NCBI GenBank assembly: GCA_009778425.1
Contig: WRJU01000150.1
Coordinates: 1-6,689, forward strand
Source of the DNA: Pseudomonadota bacterium
Lineage (GTDB): Bacteria; Pseudomonadota; Gammaproteobacteria; Burkholderiales; Rhodocyclaceae
DNA length: 6,689 nucleotides
Direction: 5' to 3'
The translations under genes were made by a program, and so were the position numbers. Below, one piece after another: positions 1 through 5,964 of this stretch. The notes under the pieces are model-generated. The model searched no databases. It was not told the DNA's origin and saw only the letters and a list, made by a program, of their open reading frames with translations. Positions within the stretch are counted from its first letter, which is position 1; each line of letters starts with the position of its first letter.

Positions 1-263
1 GCATAGGGCGAAACCTCCGGAACCTCCACCACGCGGCCAACCTGTCGCCATAACCACTGCGCCAGATAATCGAAATCGACTCCTGCGCTGATCCCGAAGC
101 GATCCGCCATCGCCAACTCGACGCGCCGCCTGATAGCGCTCCCCGGAACAATCACTTGCCAACGCGCAAACGGCCCTGCCTCCCTTTTTGGGGAGTCCCC
201 CCGCCGCGCCAGCAAGGCATCCAGCAGGTTCTCGAAACGGTTGGAAAAAAAGACGGAAAACAT
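1..263 (-). CDS. recC: RecC, exodeoxyribonuclease V gamma subunit (N-terminal fragment)
   Basis: RecC is the Chi-recognising subunit of RecBCD helicase-nuclease, which processes double-strand DNA ends for recombination. Only the first 87 codons are present; the rest lies beyond the left edge. The translation begins MFSVFFSNRFENLLDALLAR, which matches the family opening (hydrophobic strand, then SNR plus an acidic helix, as in the E. coli form VYHSNRLD). Around residues 46-72 it reads RRRVELAMADRFGISAGVDF and then LAQWLW. This corresponds to the E. coli segment with FGIAANIDF, part of the inactivated helicase-like domain 1. The ATG at 263 is the first good start and sits 22 bp after the pepN stop, so the genes may be co-transcribed. 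No strong Shine-Dalgarno is visible, and the frame stays open upstream into pepN, so the exact start is less certain than the identity. E. coli RecC is about 1,100 residues. The family call rests on remembered motifs. Confidence 0.82.
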   Translation of the reverse strand, partial: MFSVFFSNRFENLLDALLARRGDSPKREAGPFARWQVIVPGSAIRRRVELAMADRFGISAGVDFDYLAQWLWRQVGRVVEVPEVSPY

Positions 264-285
264 AGGCAGCGGGAATTCAGTTTTC

Positions 286-2991
286 TCAACCCAGCGCCTT
301 GTCGATCACTTCCGCCACTCCGTTGGACAGCCCCGGCTGCGCCTTCACCCGTTCAAGCTGCGCGCGGATGCTTGCCTGCAAATCTGAGGGGTAACGCCGC
401 CAGTTTTCCAACGCGCGCGCCATCCGTGCCGCAATTTGTGGATTGCGGGCATCCAGCGCGCAAATCTGTTCAGCCCAGAAAGCGTGGCCGCTGCCGTCAC
501 CAGCATGGAATTCGCCGGGATTGCCACGGAAGAAAGCGCCCAACAGGGCATAAACTTTGTTTGGGTTCGACAAATTGAAGGCGGAGTCCTGCATCAGCGC
601 GCGCACCCTGCCTAGCGTCGGCTGGGCGCGTTTGCCCCAGCGCCAGGCTCCGGCCTGAATGGCAAACCACTTGTCGAGCGACAAAGTTTGACCATCGAAG
701 CGTTTGCGGAAGGTATCGAGCGCGGCATTGCGCACCGCTTCGTCCGTGCTCGTCATCAGCGCGCCCAGCGCGCCCATATACTCTGTCATGTTGTCGGCAG
801 TTGCAAAACGAGCCAGGGCGAGCGGTACGCCACGGGCATCCCCCCCCGCAACGAGGTAACGCAGCGCCAAACTGACCAGCGCGCGCCGCCCGGCGTCCAA
901 TGGGTGATAACGGTAAGGCCCCGTCACCCGCAGAATATGAGCCAGCCCATAACAGTTTTCGGCCAGCGCGGAACCGAGTTCGCGCGTCAGGTGAATAAGC
1001 GCCGCGCGCAGAGCGGCCGGGTCGGCGGGGTTCATGCGTTCGAGCAGGTAGTTCTCCGACGGCAGGGCCAACGCCTCGGCGCGGAAAGCGGGGTCCAGCC
1101 GTTCATCGACGAGCAGGACGCGGAAAGCGTCGATCCAGGCCGTCGGCGTTTCCCGATGAGGATCGGCGGCCCGCGCGAGAATCACCCGTTCGCTGTAGCG
1201 TTGCGCAGCATCCCAACGGTTGAAGGGATCGGAGTCGTTCGCCATGAGGAAGGCCAGACGGGCTTCGTCTTCTTCCTGTTCGAGAATGACCGGGGCGGAA
1301 AACCCACGCAAAACAGAGGGGACGGGTTCGACTTCAATCCCGGTGAAGCGGAAAGTCTTTTCGGCCTGATCGAGCATCAACACCTTGGTAAACATCGCTT
1401 CATCGGCGCTTTGCCCATCCTCTTCTTCGAGGCGCAGCGGCAAATCGCGGCCATCGGGGGCAATCAGCCCCACCGCCACCGGAATGACCAGCGGCAGCGA
1501 TTCCGCCTTCGTCGTGGACGGGACGCGCTGCGAAAGCGTCAGCGCATAGCTGGCATTGTCGGCATCCCACTGCCCCCGTACTTTCAGCCTGGGCGTACCG
1601 GCCTGGGCGTACCAGCGCATGAAAGCGCTCAGATCGGTTTCATTGGCATCGCTCATGGCGGCGACGAAATCGTCGCAGGTCACGGCTTGCCCATCGTGGC
1701 GGCGGAAGTAAAGATTCATCCCCGCGCGGAAACCATCCGCCCCCAGCAGGGTATTGAGCATGCGGACGACTTCGGCCCCTTTCTCATACACCGTGGCGGT
1801 ATAGAAATTGTCGATTTCCCGGTAGCTGTCCGGACGGATCGGGTGCGCCATCGGGCCGTTGTCTTCCGGGAACTGCGCCACGCGCAGCTTTTTGACATCA
1901 TCAATGCGCTTGACGGCCCTGGCCGAGGCCGCGCCCTCTTTTCCCGCCGCGCGGGCAAGCATGTCGGCAGAAAACTCCTGGTCGCGGAAGACTGTGAGGC
2001 CTTCCTTGAGGGTCAACTGGAACCAGTCGCGGCAGGTCACGCGGTTGCCCGTCCAGTTGTGGAAGTATTCGTGCGCCACTACGTTTTCCACGCCCGCGTA
2101 ATCGGAGTCGGATGCCGTCCCGGATCGGGCGAGCACGTATTTCGTGTTGAAAACGTTCAGCCCCTTATTCTCCATCGCCCCCATGTTGAAATCGGACACG
2201 GCCACGATCATGAAACGGTCAAGGTCGAGTTCCAGCCCGAAGCGTTCTTCGTCCCAACGCATGGCCTTGATGAGCGACGCCATCGCGTGTCCGGCGCTAC
2301 CGAGATCGTCCTCTTCCACCCAGACCTGGAGCGTCACTTGCCGCCCGGAAGCAGTTTTTTCGACGCACTCCAGCGCAGCCAGCTTCGCCGCCACCAGCGC
2401 GAAAAGGTAGGACGGCTTCGGGAACGGGTCTTCCCATCGCGCGAAATGCCATCCATCGGGCAGGTCGCCCGCCTCGATCAGATTGCCGTTGGACAGCAGC
2501 ACCGGGCAACGTTCGCGCTCGGCCTCGATGGTCACGGTATAGCGCGCCATCACATCGGGGCGATCCGGGAAAAAGGTGATGCGGCGAAAGCCCTCGGCCT
2601 CGCATTGGGTAAAAAATCCGCCCTTGGAGAGATACAGCCCGGACAGGGCGGTATTGGCGTTCGGCCTGATCCGGGTGACGACCTCCACCGTCACCCTGGC
2701 GTTGTCCGGGGACGGATCGAGATCGAATTCCAGCACCCCGCCGTCCGTCTCGCGCGGACTCGCCAGTTGCCCGTCAACCCGCGTTGAAAGGCGTTCGAGT
2801 TCTTCCCCCCACAAACGCAAAGGAGCTTCCTTCGCTGCCGGATTGCGCGCGCACACCATACGGTTGGTGACGACGGTCGCCATCGGGTCGAGACGAAAAT
2901 GCAGGTCAACGCGCTCAACCGTCCAGGCCAATGGGCGATAATCCGCGCGATGAATCGTTACAGGGGTCTTTCTTTTCGCTTTTCTGTTCAT
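286..2991 (-). CDS. pepN: Aminopeptidase N (M1 family zinc metallopeptidase)
   Basis: Cytosolic broad-specificity aminopeptidase that removes N-terminal residues from peptides late in protein turnover. Numbered from the ATG at 2991 (901 residues), the exopeptidase motif GAMEN is at 271-275. The zinc site HEYFH is at 307-311 with the third ligand E330 in LKEGL, and the transition-state tyrosine is Y402 in TVYEKGAEV. All M1 catalytic elements are therefore intact. The N-terminal beta domain contains TQCEAEGFRRITFFPDRPDV, and the C-terminal helical domain runs to KALG, as in E. coli PepN (870 residues). An ATG at 3024 would add 11 residues (MTFCAVAASGF) without homology. I prefer 2991 because family similarity begins about 15 residues later at HRADYRPLAW, although neither start has a strong ribosome site. 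About 11 residues are inserted after FSAD (near 341-351) compared with E. coli. The gene is divergent from the EF-G-like gene and lies just upstream of recC. Confidence 0.96.
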   Translation of the reverse strand: MNRKAKRKTPVTIHRADYRPLAWTVERVDLHFRLDPMATVVTNRMVCARNPAAKEAPLRLWGEELERLSTRVDGQLASPRETDGGVLEFDLDPSPDNARVTVEVVTRIRPNANTALSGLYLSKGGFFTQCEAEGFRRITFFPDRPDVMARYTVTIEAERERCPVLLSNGNLIEAGDLPDGWHFARWEDPFPKPSYLFALVAAKLAALECVEKTASGRQVTLQVWVEEDDLGSAGHAMASLIKAMRWDEERFGLELDLDRFMIVAVSDFNMGAMENKGLNVFNTKYVLARSGTASDSDYAGVENVVAHEYFHNWTGNRVTCRDWFQLTLKEGLTVFRDQEFSADMLARAAGKEGAASARAVKRIDDVKKLRVAQFPEDNGPMAHPIRPDSYREIDNFYTATVYEKGAEVVRMLNTLLGADGFRAGMNLYFRRHDGQAVTCDDFVAAMSDANETDLSAFMRWYAQAGTPRLKVRGQWDADNASYALTLSQRVPSTTKAESLPLVIPVAVGLIAPDGRDLPLRLEEEDGQSADEAMFTKVLMLDQAEKTFRFTGIEVEPVPSVLRGFSAPVILEQEEDEARLAFLMANDSDPFNRWDAAQRYSERVILARAADPHRETPTAWIDAFRVLLVDERLDPAFRAEALALPSENYLLERMNPADPAALRAALIHLTRELGSALAENCYGLAHILRVTGPYRYHPLDAGRRALVSLALRYLVAGGDARGVPLALARFATADNMTEYMGALGALMTSTDEAVRNAALDTFRKRFDGQTLSLDKWFAIQAGAWRWGKRAQPTLGRVRALMQDSAFNLSNPNKVYALLGAFFRGNPGEFHAGDGSGHAFWAEQICALDARNPQIAARMARALENWRRYPSDLQASIRAQLERVKAQPGLSNGVAEVIDKALG

Positions 2992-3139
2992 GAAACCGCT
3001 CGCCGCAACCGCACAAAAGGTCATAGTGTAATTGCCATAAACGCCCGGATAGCAGAAACTTCCTTCATTTCGTACCCGATTCGATCATCCGCCTCATCGG
3101 AAGCCTTATCATCCACAATATTTTGAGGGAGAAAGCGTC
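2992..3139. promoter_or_regulatory. Divergent intergenic region, pepN / EF-G-like gene
   Basis: This gap must hold the promoters of both flanking genes, which point away from each other. On the minus strand, TACACT (3025-3030) resembles a -10 box. If it is used, transcription would begin inside or after the alternative ATG at 3024, which supports the pepN start at 2991. On the plus strand, TATCAT (3107-3112) matches the -10 consensus at five of six positions. I see no convincing -35 at normal spacing for either, and no operator-like palindrome, so the individual boxes are tentative. Confidence 0.3.
3125..3132 (+). promoter_or_regulatory. Shine-Dalgarno of the EF-G-like gene
   Basis: GAGGGAGA lies 7 nt before the ATG at 3140. 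It is a strong ribosome-binding site and fixes this start. Confidence 0.75.
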
Positions 3140-5125
3140 ATGACACCCAGTTCAGTCCACGACATCCGCAACCTATGCCTCCTTGGACAAACCGGCAGTG
3201 GTAAAACTACCCTGATTCGGGCTTTGCTCGCCACTGCCGGGGTCAACGACGGCGGCAACGACGCCCCCGTCATCCAATCGTTCACGTCCTCGCTGTCACA
3301 TCTGGAATGGGCGGGACACTGGATCAACCTGCTCGACACGCCGGGACTGTCCGATCTGGCCGGACGTGCGCTGTCCGCACTGACGGCGGTCGAAACTGCG
3401 GCCATCGTCATCAATGCGACCGCCGGGGTCGAAAGCAGTGTGCGCCGGATGATGGCGGCAGCGCAGGACAAATGCCGCATGATCATCGTCAACAAGATCG
3501 ACGCAGGCAGCAACTTCGACGCCCTGATGGATGCCATCACCTCCGCCTTTGGCCGCGAATGCCTGCCGCTCAACCTTCCCTCGCCGGACGGCAGCGCCGT
3601 AATCGACTGCTTTTTCGCTCCCAAGGCCGACGCCAGCACCGCTTTCTCCAGCGTGAATGCCGCGCACGACGCCATTGTCGACCAGGTCATCGAACTCGAC
3701 GAAGACCTCATGGCGCGCTACCTCGAACAAGGCGAGGCGCTCGACCCCGACCAGCTCCATGCCCCATTTGAAGCCGCCCTGCGCGACGGCCACCTGATTC
3801 CCGTCTGCTTCGTTTCCGCCCAGACCGGCGCGGGTGTGCGCGAACTGCTCGACATCCTCGGCAAACTCATGCCCGACCCCACCGAAGCCAACCCCGCTCC
3901 ATTCCTCAAAGGCTCGGAAATGGTAGAAGTCGTGCCCGACCCGAATCGCCATACGGTCGCCCATGTCTTCCAGATCAGCAACGACCCCTACCGTGGCAAG
4001 ATCGCCCTCTTCCGTATTCATCAAGGCACGGTCTCGCCGGGCGATTCGCTTTTCGTCGGCGACGGGCGCAAACCCTTCAAAGTGGCTCACCTCCTGCGTC
4101 TGCAAGGGCAAAACACCCTGGAAACCAAACTCGCCGTACCGGGGGATCTCTGCGCCGTCTCTCGGATCGACGAACTGCATCACGATGCCGTACTGCACGA
4201 CTCCCACGACGAAGACTATTTCCATCTGGTACCGCCTGCCTATCCGCAGCCCGTCTACGGTCTGGCGCTCATCACCCGCAAGACCGCCGACGAACAGCGC
4301 CTTGGCGAAGCCCTCTCCCGCATAGCCGATGAAGACCCCTGCCTGGAAATCGGCTACGACACGCGCAGCCGCCACACCGTCGTGCGCGGCCTGGGCGAAC
4401 AGCATCTGAAAATCGTCCTCAACGAACTCTCCTCGCGCTGGAACCTCGAACTCGACACCGCGCCACCTGCCATTGCCTACCGCGAAACCATCACAGCGAC
4501 TGCCGAAGCGCGTTACCGCCACAAAAAACAAAGCGGGGGTGCGGGCCAGTTCGGCGAAGTCGCCTTGCGCGTCGAACCGCTTCCGCGTGGCGAGGGTCTC
4601 CAATTCGGCGACGAGGTCAAGGGCGGGACCATCCCCTCGCAATTCATGCCGGCAGTCGAAAAAGGTGTGCGCCAAGCCGTCACCGAAGGCGCACTGGCCG
4701 GTTATCCCATCCACGACATCCGCGTCGTCATCACCGACGGCAAACATCACCCCGTCGACTCCAACGAAATCTCCTTCGTCACTGCCGGACGTCACGCCCT
4801 GATCGACGCCGTGCTGGCCGCGCGGCCCCAGATACTCGAACCCATCGTCGAAGTCCAGGTTCGGGTGGCGGACAACTACTTCGGCAACGTCAGCGCCGAA
4901 CTCTCCGGACGACGCGGTCGCGTCACCGGAACCGACAGCCCCGCGAGCGGCTGGACGCTGATCACCGCCTCCGTGCCGATGGCCGATATGGACGGCTTTG
5001 AAGCGCGACTGAAGTCACTTTGCGCAGGGGAAAGCGAATTCGCCACCACGGCCGGCGGCTACGAACCCGTCACGGGCGACGTACAGGCGCGCCTGGTAGG
5101 CGAACACACAAACCGGGCGCAATAG
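3140..5125 (+). CDS. Elongation factor G-like translational GTPase (EF-G paralogue)
   Basis: 661-residue protein with the full five-domain EF-G layout; canonical EF-G is about 700. The G domain shows P-loop GQTGSGKT (16-23), G3 DTPG (66-69), G4 NKID (118-121) and G5 SA (226-227). Domain II (about 265-350) contains RGKIALFRIHQGTVSPGDSL. Domain III (about 370-440) contains VVRGLGEQHLKIVLNEL. Domain IV (about 445-560) contains GGAGQFGEV and DGKHHPVDSNEISF, and domain V (about 565-650) contains EPIVEVQVRV and LSGRRGRVTGTD. This matches the 'elongation factor G-like' group that many proteobacteria carry beside true fusA, rather than the main translocase, which normally sits with rpsL, rpsG and tuf. 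The segment between P-loop and DTPG is short (residues 34-60) and has no RGIT-type switch I threonine. The residue after DTPG is Leu where EF-G has His. GTP binding looks preserved, but hydrolysis may be altered. The true ribosomal role is unknown. The stop TAG is also the first triplet of the downstream palindromic element. Confidence 0.88.
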   Translation: MTPSSVHDIRNLCLLGQTGSGKTTLIRALLATAGVNDGGNDAPVIQSFTSSLSHLEWAGHWINLLDTPGLSDLAGRALSALTAVETAAIVINATAGVESSVRRMMAAAQDKCRMIIVNKIDAGSNFDALMDAITSAFGRECLPLNLPSPDGSAVIDCFFAPKADASTAFSSVNAAHDAIVDQVIELDEDLMARYLEQGEALDPDQLHAPFEAALRDGHLIPVCFVSAQTGAGVRELLDILGKLMPDPTEANPAPFLKGSEMVEVVPDPNRHTVAHVFQISNDPYRGKIALFRIHQGTVSPGDSLFVGDGRKPFKVAHLLRLQGQNTLETKLAVPGDLCAVSRIDELHHDAVLHDSHDEDYFHLVPPAYPQPVYGLALITRKTADEQRLGEALSRIADEDPCLEIGYDTRSRHTVVRGLGEQHLKIVLNELSSRWNLELDTAPPAIAYRETITATAEARYRHKKQSGGAGQFGEVALRVEPLPRGEGLQFGDEVKGGTIPSQFMPAVEKGVRQAVTEGALAGYPIHDIRVVITDGKHHPVDSNEISFVTAGRHALIDAVLAARPQILEPIVEVQVRVADNYFGNVSAELSGRRGRVTGTDSPASGWTLITASVPMADMDGFEARLKSLCAGESEFATTAGGYEPVTGDVQARLVGEHTNRAQ

Positions 5126-5293
5126 AGCGGTTTTTGTTCAAGTGTGTACAAAACTCCCCTCTCCCCTTGCGGGAGAGTGGCGGGGGGAGAGGGGTCAATC
5201 CGTCTCCATCCCCCATCTCCCGCCCCTGCGGGGCACTCTCTCCCGCAAGGGGAGAAGGATAAGAATGTATAGATTTGGACCGAAATCGCTCTA
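5123..5293. repeat. Palindromic intergenic element with nested inverted repeats (MITE/REP-like)
   Basis: A 171-bp element bounded by TAGAGCG (5123-5129) and its exact complement CGCTCTA (5287-5293); similarity continues weakly inward. Inside, 5160-5177 and 5238-5255 are a perfect 18-bp inverted repeat. A competing perfect 11-bp repeat pairs 5156-5166 with 5184-5194. Small hairpins are CTCTCCC/GGGAGAG (5159-5177) and GCCCC/GGGGC (5222-5234). The motif around CCCCTTGCGGGAGAG resembles short repeats scattered between genes in many betaproteobacterial genomes (remembered, not searched). It contains no credible ORF, and no clear target-site duplication is visible beyond AA on each side. It could be a non-autonomous mobile element, a REP doublet or an RNA-folding terminator. 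No T-tract follows the stems on the plus strand. Confidence 0.7.
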
Positions 5294-5295
5294 AA

Positions 5296-5341
5296 CAAAA
5301 AAACGCACCTGCCCCAGTGTTTTTCCGGGGGCAGGAGCGTT
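5296..5341 (-). terminator. Rho-independent terminator of phaM
   Basis: CCTGCCCC (5308-5315) pairs with GGGGCAGG (5328-5335). After one A-A mismatch the stem extends through 5302-5306 with 5337-5341. The loop is 12 nt. Read on the minus strand, the stem runs straight into seven T residues (5297-5303), as expected for an intrinsic terminator. It lies about 45 bp past the phaM stop and prevents read-through into the antisense strand of the EF-G-like gene. Confidence 0.85.
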
Positions 5342-5386
5342 CTTCGGACCGTCCCGCCATAAATAACGGGAACGGCTTGGGTGATT

Positions 5387-5842
5387 TTATTTGTCGCTGG
5401 CCGCGACCTTGCTTTTTGCGCGGGGTTTCGCGCCATTGGCCGCGGCCGACGCATTGGCGGCAGCGGACTCAGCCTTCTTTTCCGCTTCCGCATTGCCGCT
5501 CATCACCGTCCACGGCCACAGGAACGGATTGTTCCCGGCAATAGCAGCTTCCCCTGCCGCCGCCTGCTGGTCATTGCCCTGCACGGACTGCACCGGCAGG
5601 CTCATCGCATGCACTGCCGCAATGGCGGCACGCTGCATATCGAGCCCCTGAATGGCCATTTGCAACATGCTGAGATTCATCTTCAGCCAGCCTTCGACCG
5701 CCCGCATGTCGCCGATGCGCTTTTCAAGCTCACTGACATCAAGCGTGGGCGTCATCATGCCCGGCAACGTAAAACCCATCCGACCCCACATATTGCGCAC
5801 AAACTCCAGCGGGTCATGAGCCATATTGTCCATTGTCATCAT
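5387..5842 (-). CDS. phaM: PhaM-family PHA granule-associated regulatory protein
   Basis: 151-residue protein. The core at residues 31-80 (TPTLDVSELEKRIGDMRAVE, then WLKMNLSMLQMAIQGLDMQR) matches the conserved region of PhaM as I remember it. In Ralstonia eutropha PhaM binds and activates PHA synthase PhaC1, sits on polyhydroxybutyrate granules and attaches them to the nucleoid. The core is probably a helical pair. Residues 84-116 are a Gln/Ala/Asn linker ending in NPFLWPW (105-111). Residues 117-151 are an Ala/Lys-rich tail containing AKPRAKSK. R. eutropha PhaM is much longer, with a multi-repeat lysine/alanine DNA-binding tail, so this is a compact version. There are three possible starts (Met1, Met2 and Met4), and similarity begins near Met7. 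The gene lies 112 bp downstream of a ParA-like gene on the same strand and ends in a strong terminator. No PHA synthase or phasin is in the window. A generic phasin is the main alternative. Confidence 0.85.
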   Translation of the reverse strand: MMTMDNMAHDPLEFVRNMWGRMGFTLPGMMTPTLDVSELEKRIGDMRAVEGWLKMNLSMLQMAIQGLDMQRAAIAAVHAMSLPVQSVQGNDQQAAAGEAAIAGNNPFLWPWTVMSGNAEAEKKAESAAANASAAANGAKPRAKSKVAASDK

Positions 5843-5856
5843 CTCCCTTCTCCCTC
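5843..5856 (-). promoter_or_regulatory. Tandem Shine-Dalgarno of phaM
   Basis: On the minus strand GAGGGAGAAGGGAG abuts the ATG at 5842. The distal GAGGGAG is 7 nt from that ATG. The proximal AAGGGAG touches it but is 9 nt from the in-frame ATG at 5833. Either start is well served, so the N-terminus may be three residues shorter than annotated. Confidence 0.6.
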
Positions 5857-5860
5857 AGAT

Positions 5861-5881
5861 GGCATGCCTCGATTGCATGCC
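5861..5881. promoter_or_regulatory. Inverted repeat in the phaM leader
   Basis: GGCATGC (5861-5867) and GCATGCC (5875-5881) form a perfect 7-bp inverted repeat with a 7-nt spacer, just upstream of the phaM ribosome site. It could be an operator for a dimeric repressor or an RNA hairpin in the leader. It is not followed by a T-tract on the minus strand, so it is not a terminator. The GCATGC core is itself palindromic. A TAAGAT -10-like box (minus strand, 5887-5892) lies just upstream without a clear -35. Confidence 0.4.
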
Positions 5882-5934
5882 CCGTTATCTTAACTGAAGC
5901 AGGCGAACTCGGCACACATGCGTTATGCGCAGGG

Positions 5935-5964
5935 AAAAAAATTATCTCCCATGCTTACGCATGG
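5935..5964 (-). terminator. Possible weak terminator or attenuator after the parA-like gene
   Basis: CCATGC (5949-5954) and GCATGG (5959-5964) form a 6-bp stem whose 4-nt loop carries the TAA stop of the ParA-like gene. On the minus strand seven T residues (5935-5941) follow after a 7-nt gap. The stem is short, overlaps the coding end and stands off from the T-tract, so termination is probably partial at most. If it leaks, the ParA-like gene and phaM could share a transcript. Confidence 0.35.

Noticed and set aside
156..578. Plus-strand ORF across the recC/pepN junction
   Set aside because: It is Pro/Arg-rich, overlaps two well-supported minus-strand genes and has no recognisable similarity.
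840..847. Run of eight C (eight G on the pepN coding strand) as a possible phase-variation tract
   Set aside because: The reading frame is intact, PepN is a housekeeping enzyme, and an 8-base run is unremarkable in GC-rich DNA.
688..2787. Long plus-strand ORF (699 codons) antisense to pepN
   Set aside because: It mirrors the codons of a clear, fully conserved pepN. Its translation is rich in Arg, His, Gly and Gln, with no recognisable domain, as expected from antisense frames in GC-rich genes.
3296..4795. Long minus-strand ORF (499 codons) antisense to the EF-G-like gene
   Set aside because: Composition is dominated by Val, Gly, Phe and Asp with no family resemblance. The plus strand encodes a full EF-G-like protein with a strong ribosome site.
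5123..5293. CRISPR array or tRNA in the gene-poor stretch
   Set aside because: The repeats are inverted and nested, not direct with regular spacers, and no cloverleaf or T-loop motif was seen.
5059..5493. Minus-strand ORFs running through the palindromic element
   Set aside because: The translations come from the repeat itself (Ser/Pro/Arg-rich) and cross the phaM terminator; no ribosome site or domain supports them.
5381..5893. Plus-strand ORFs across phaM
   Set aside because: They are low-complexity His/Arg-rich translations antisense to the PhaM-family gene, which has a good ribosome site and a terminator in the right orientation.
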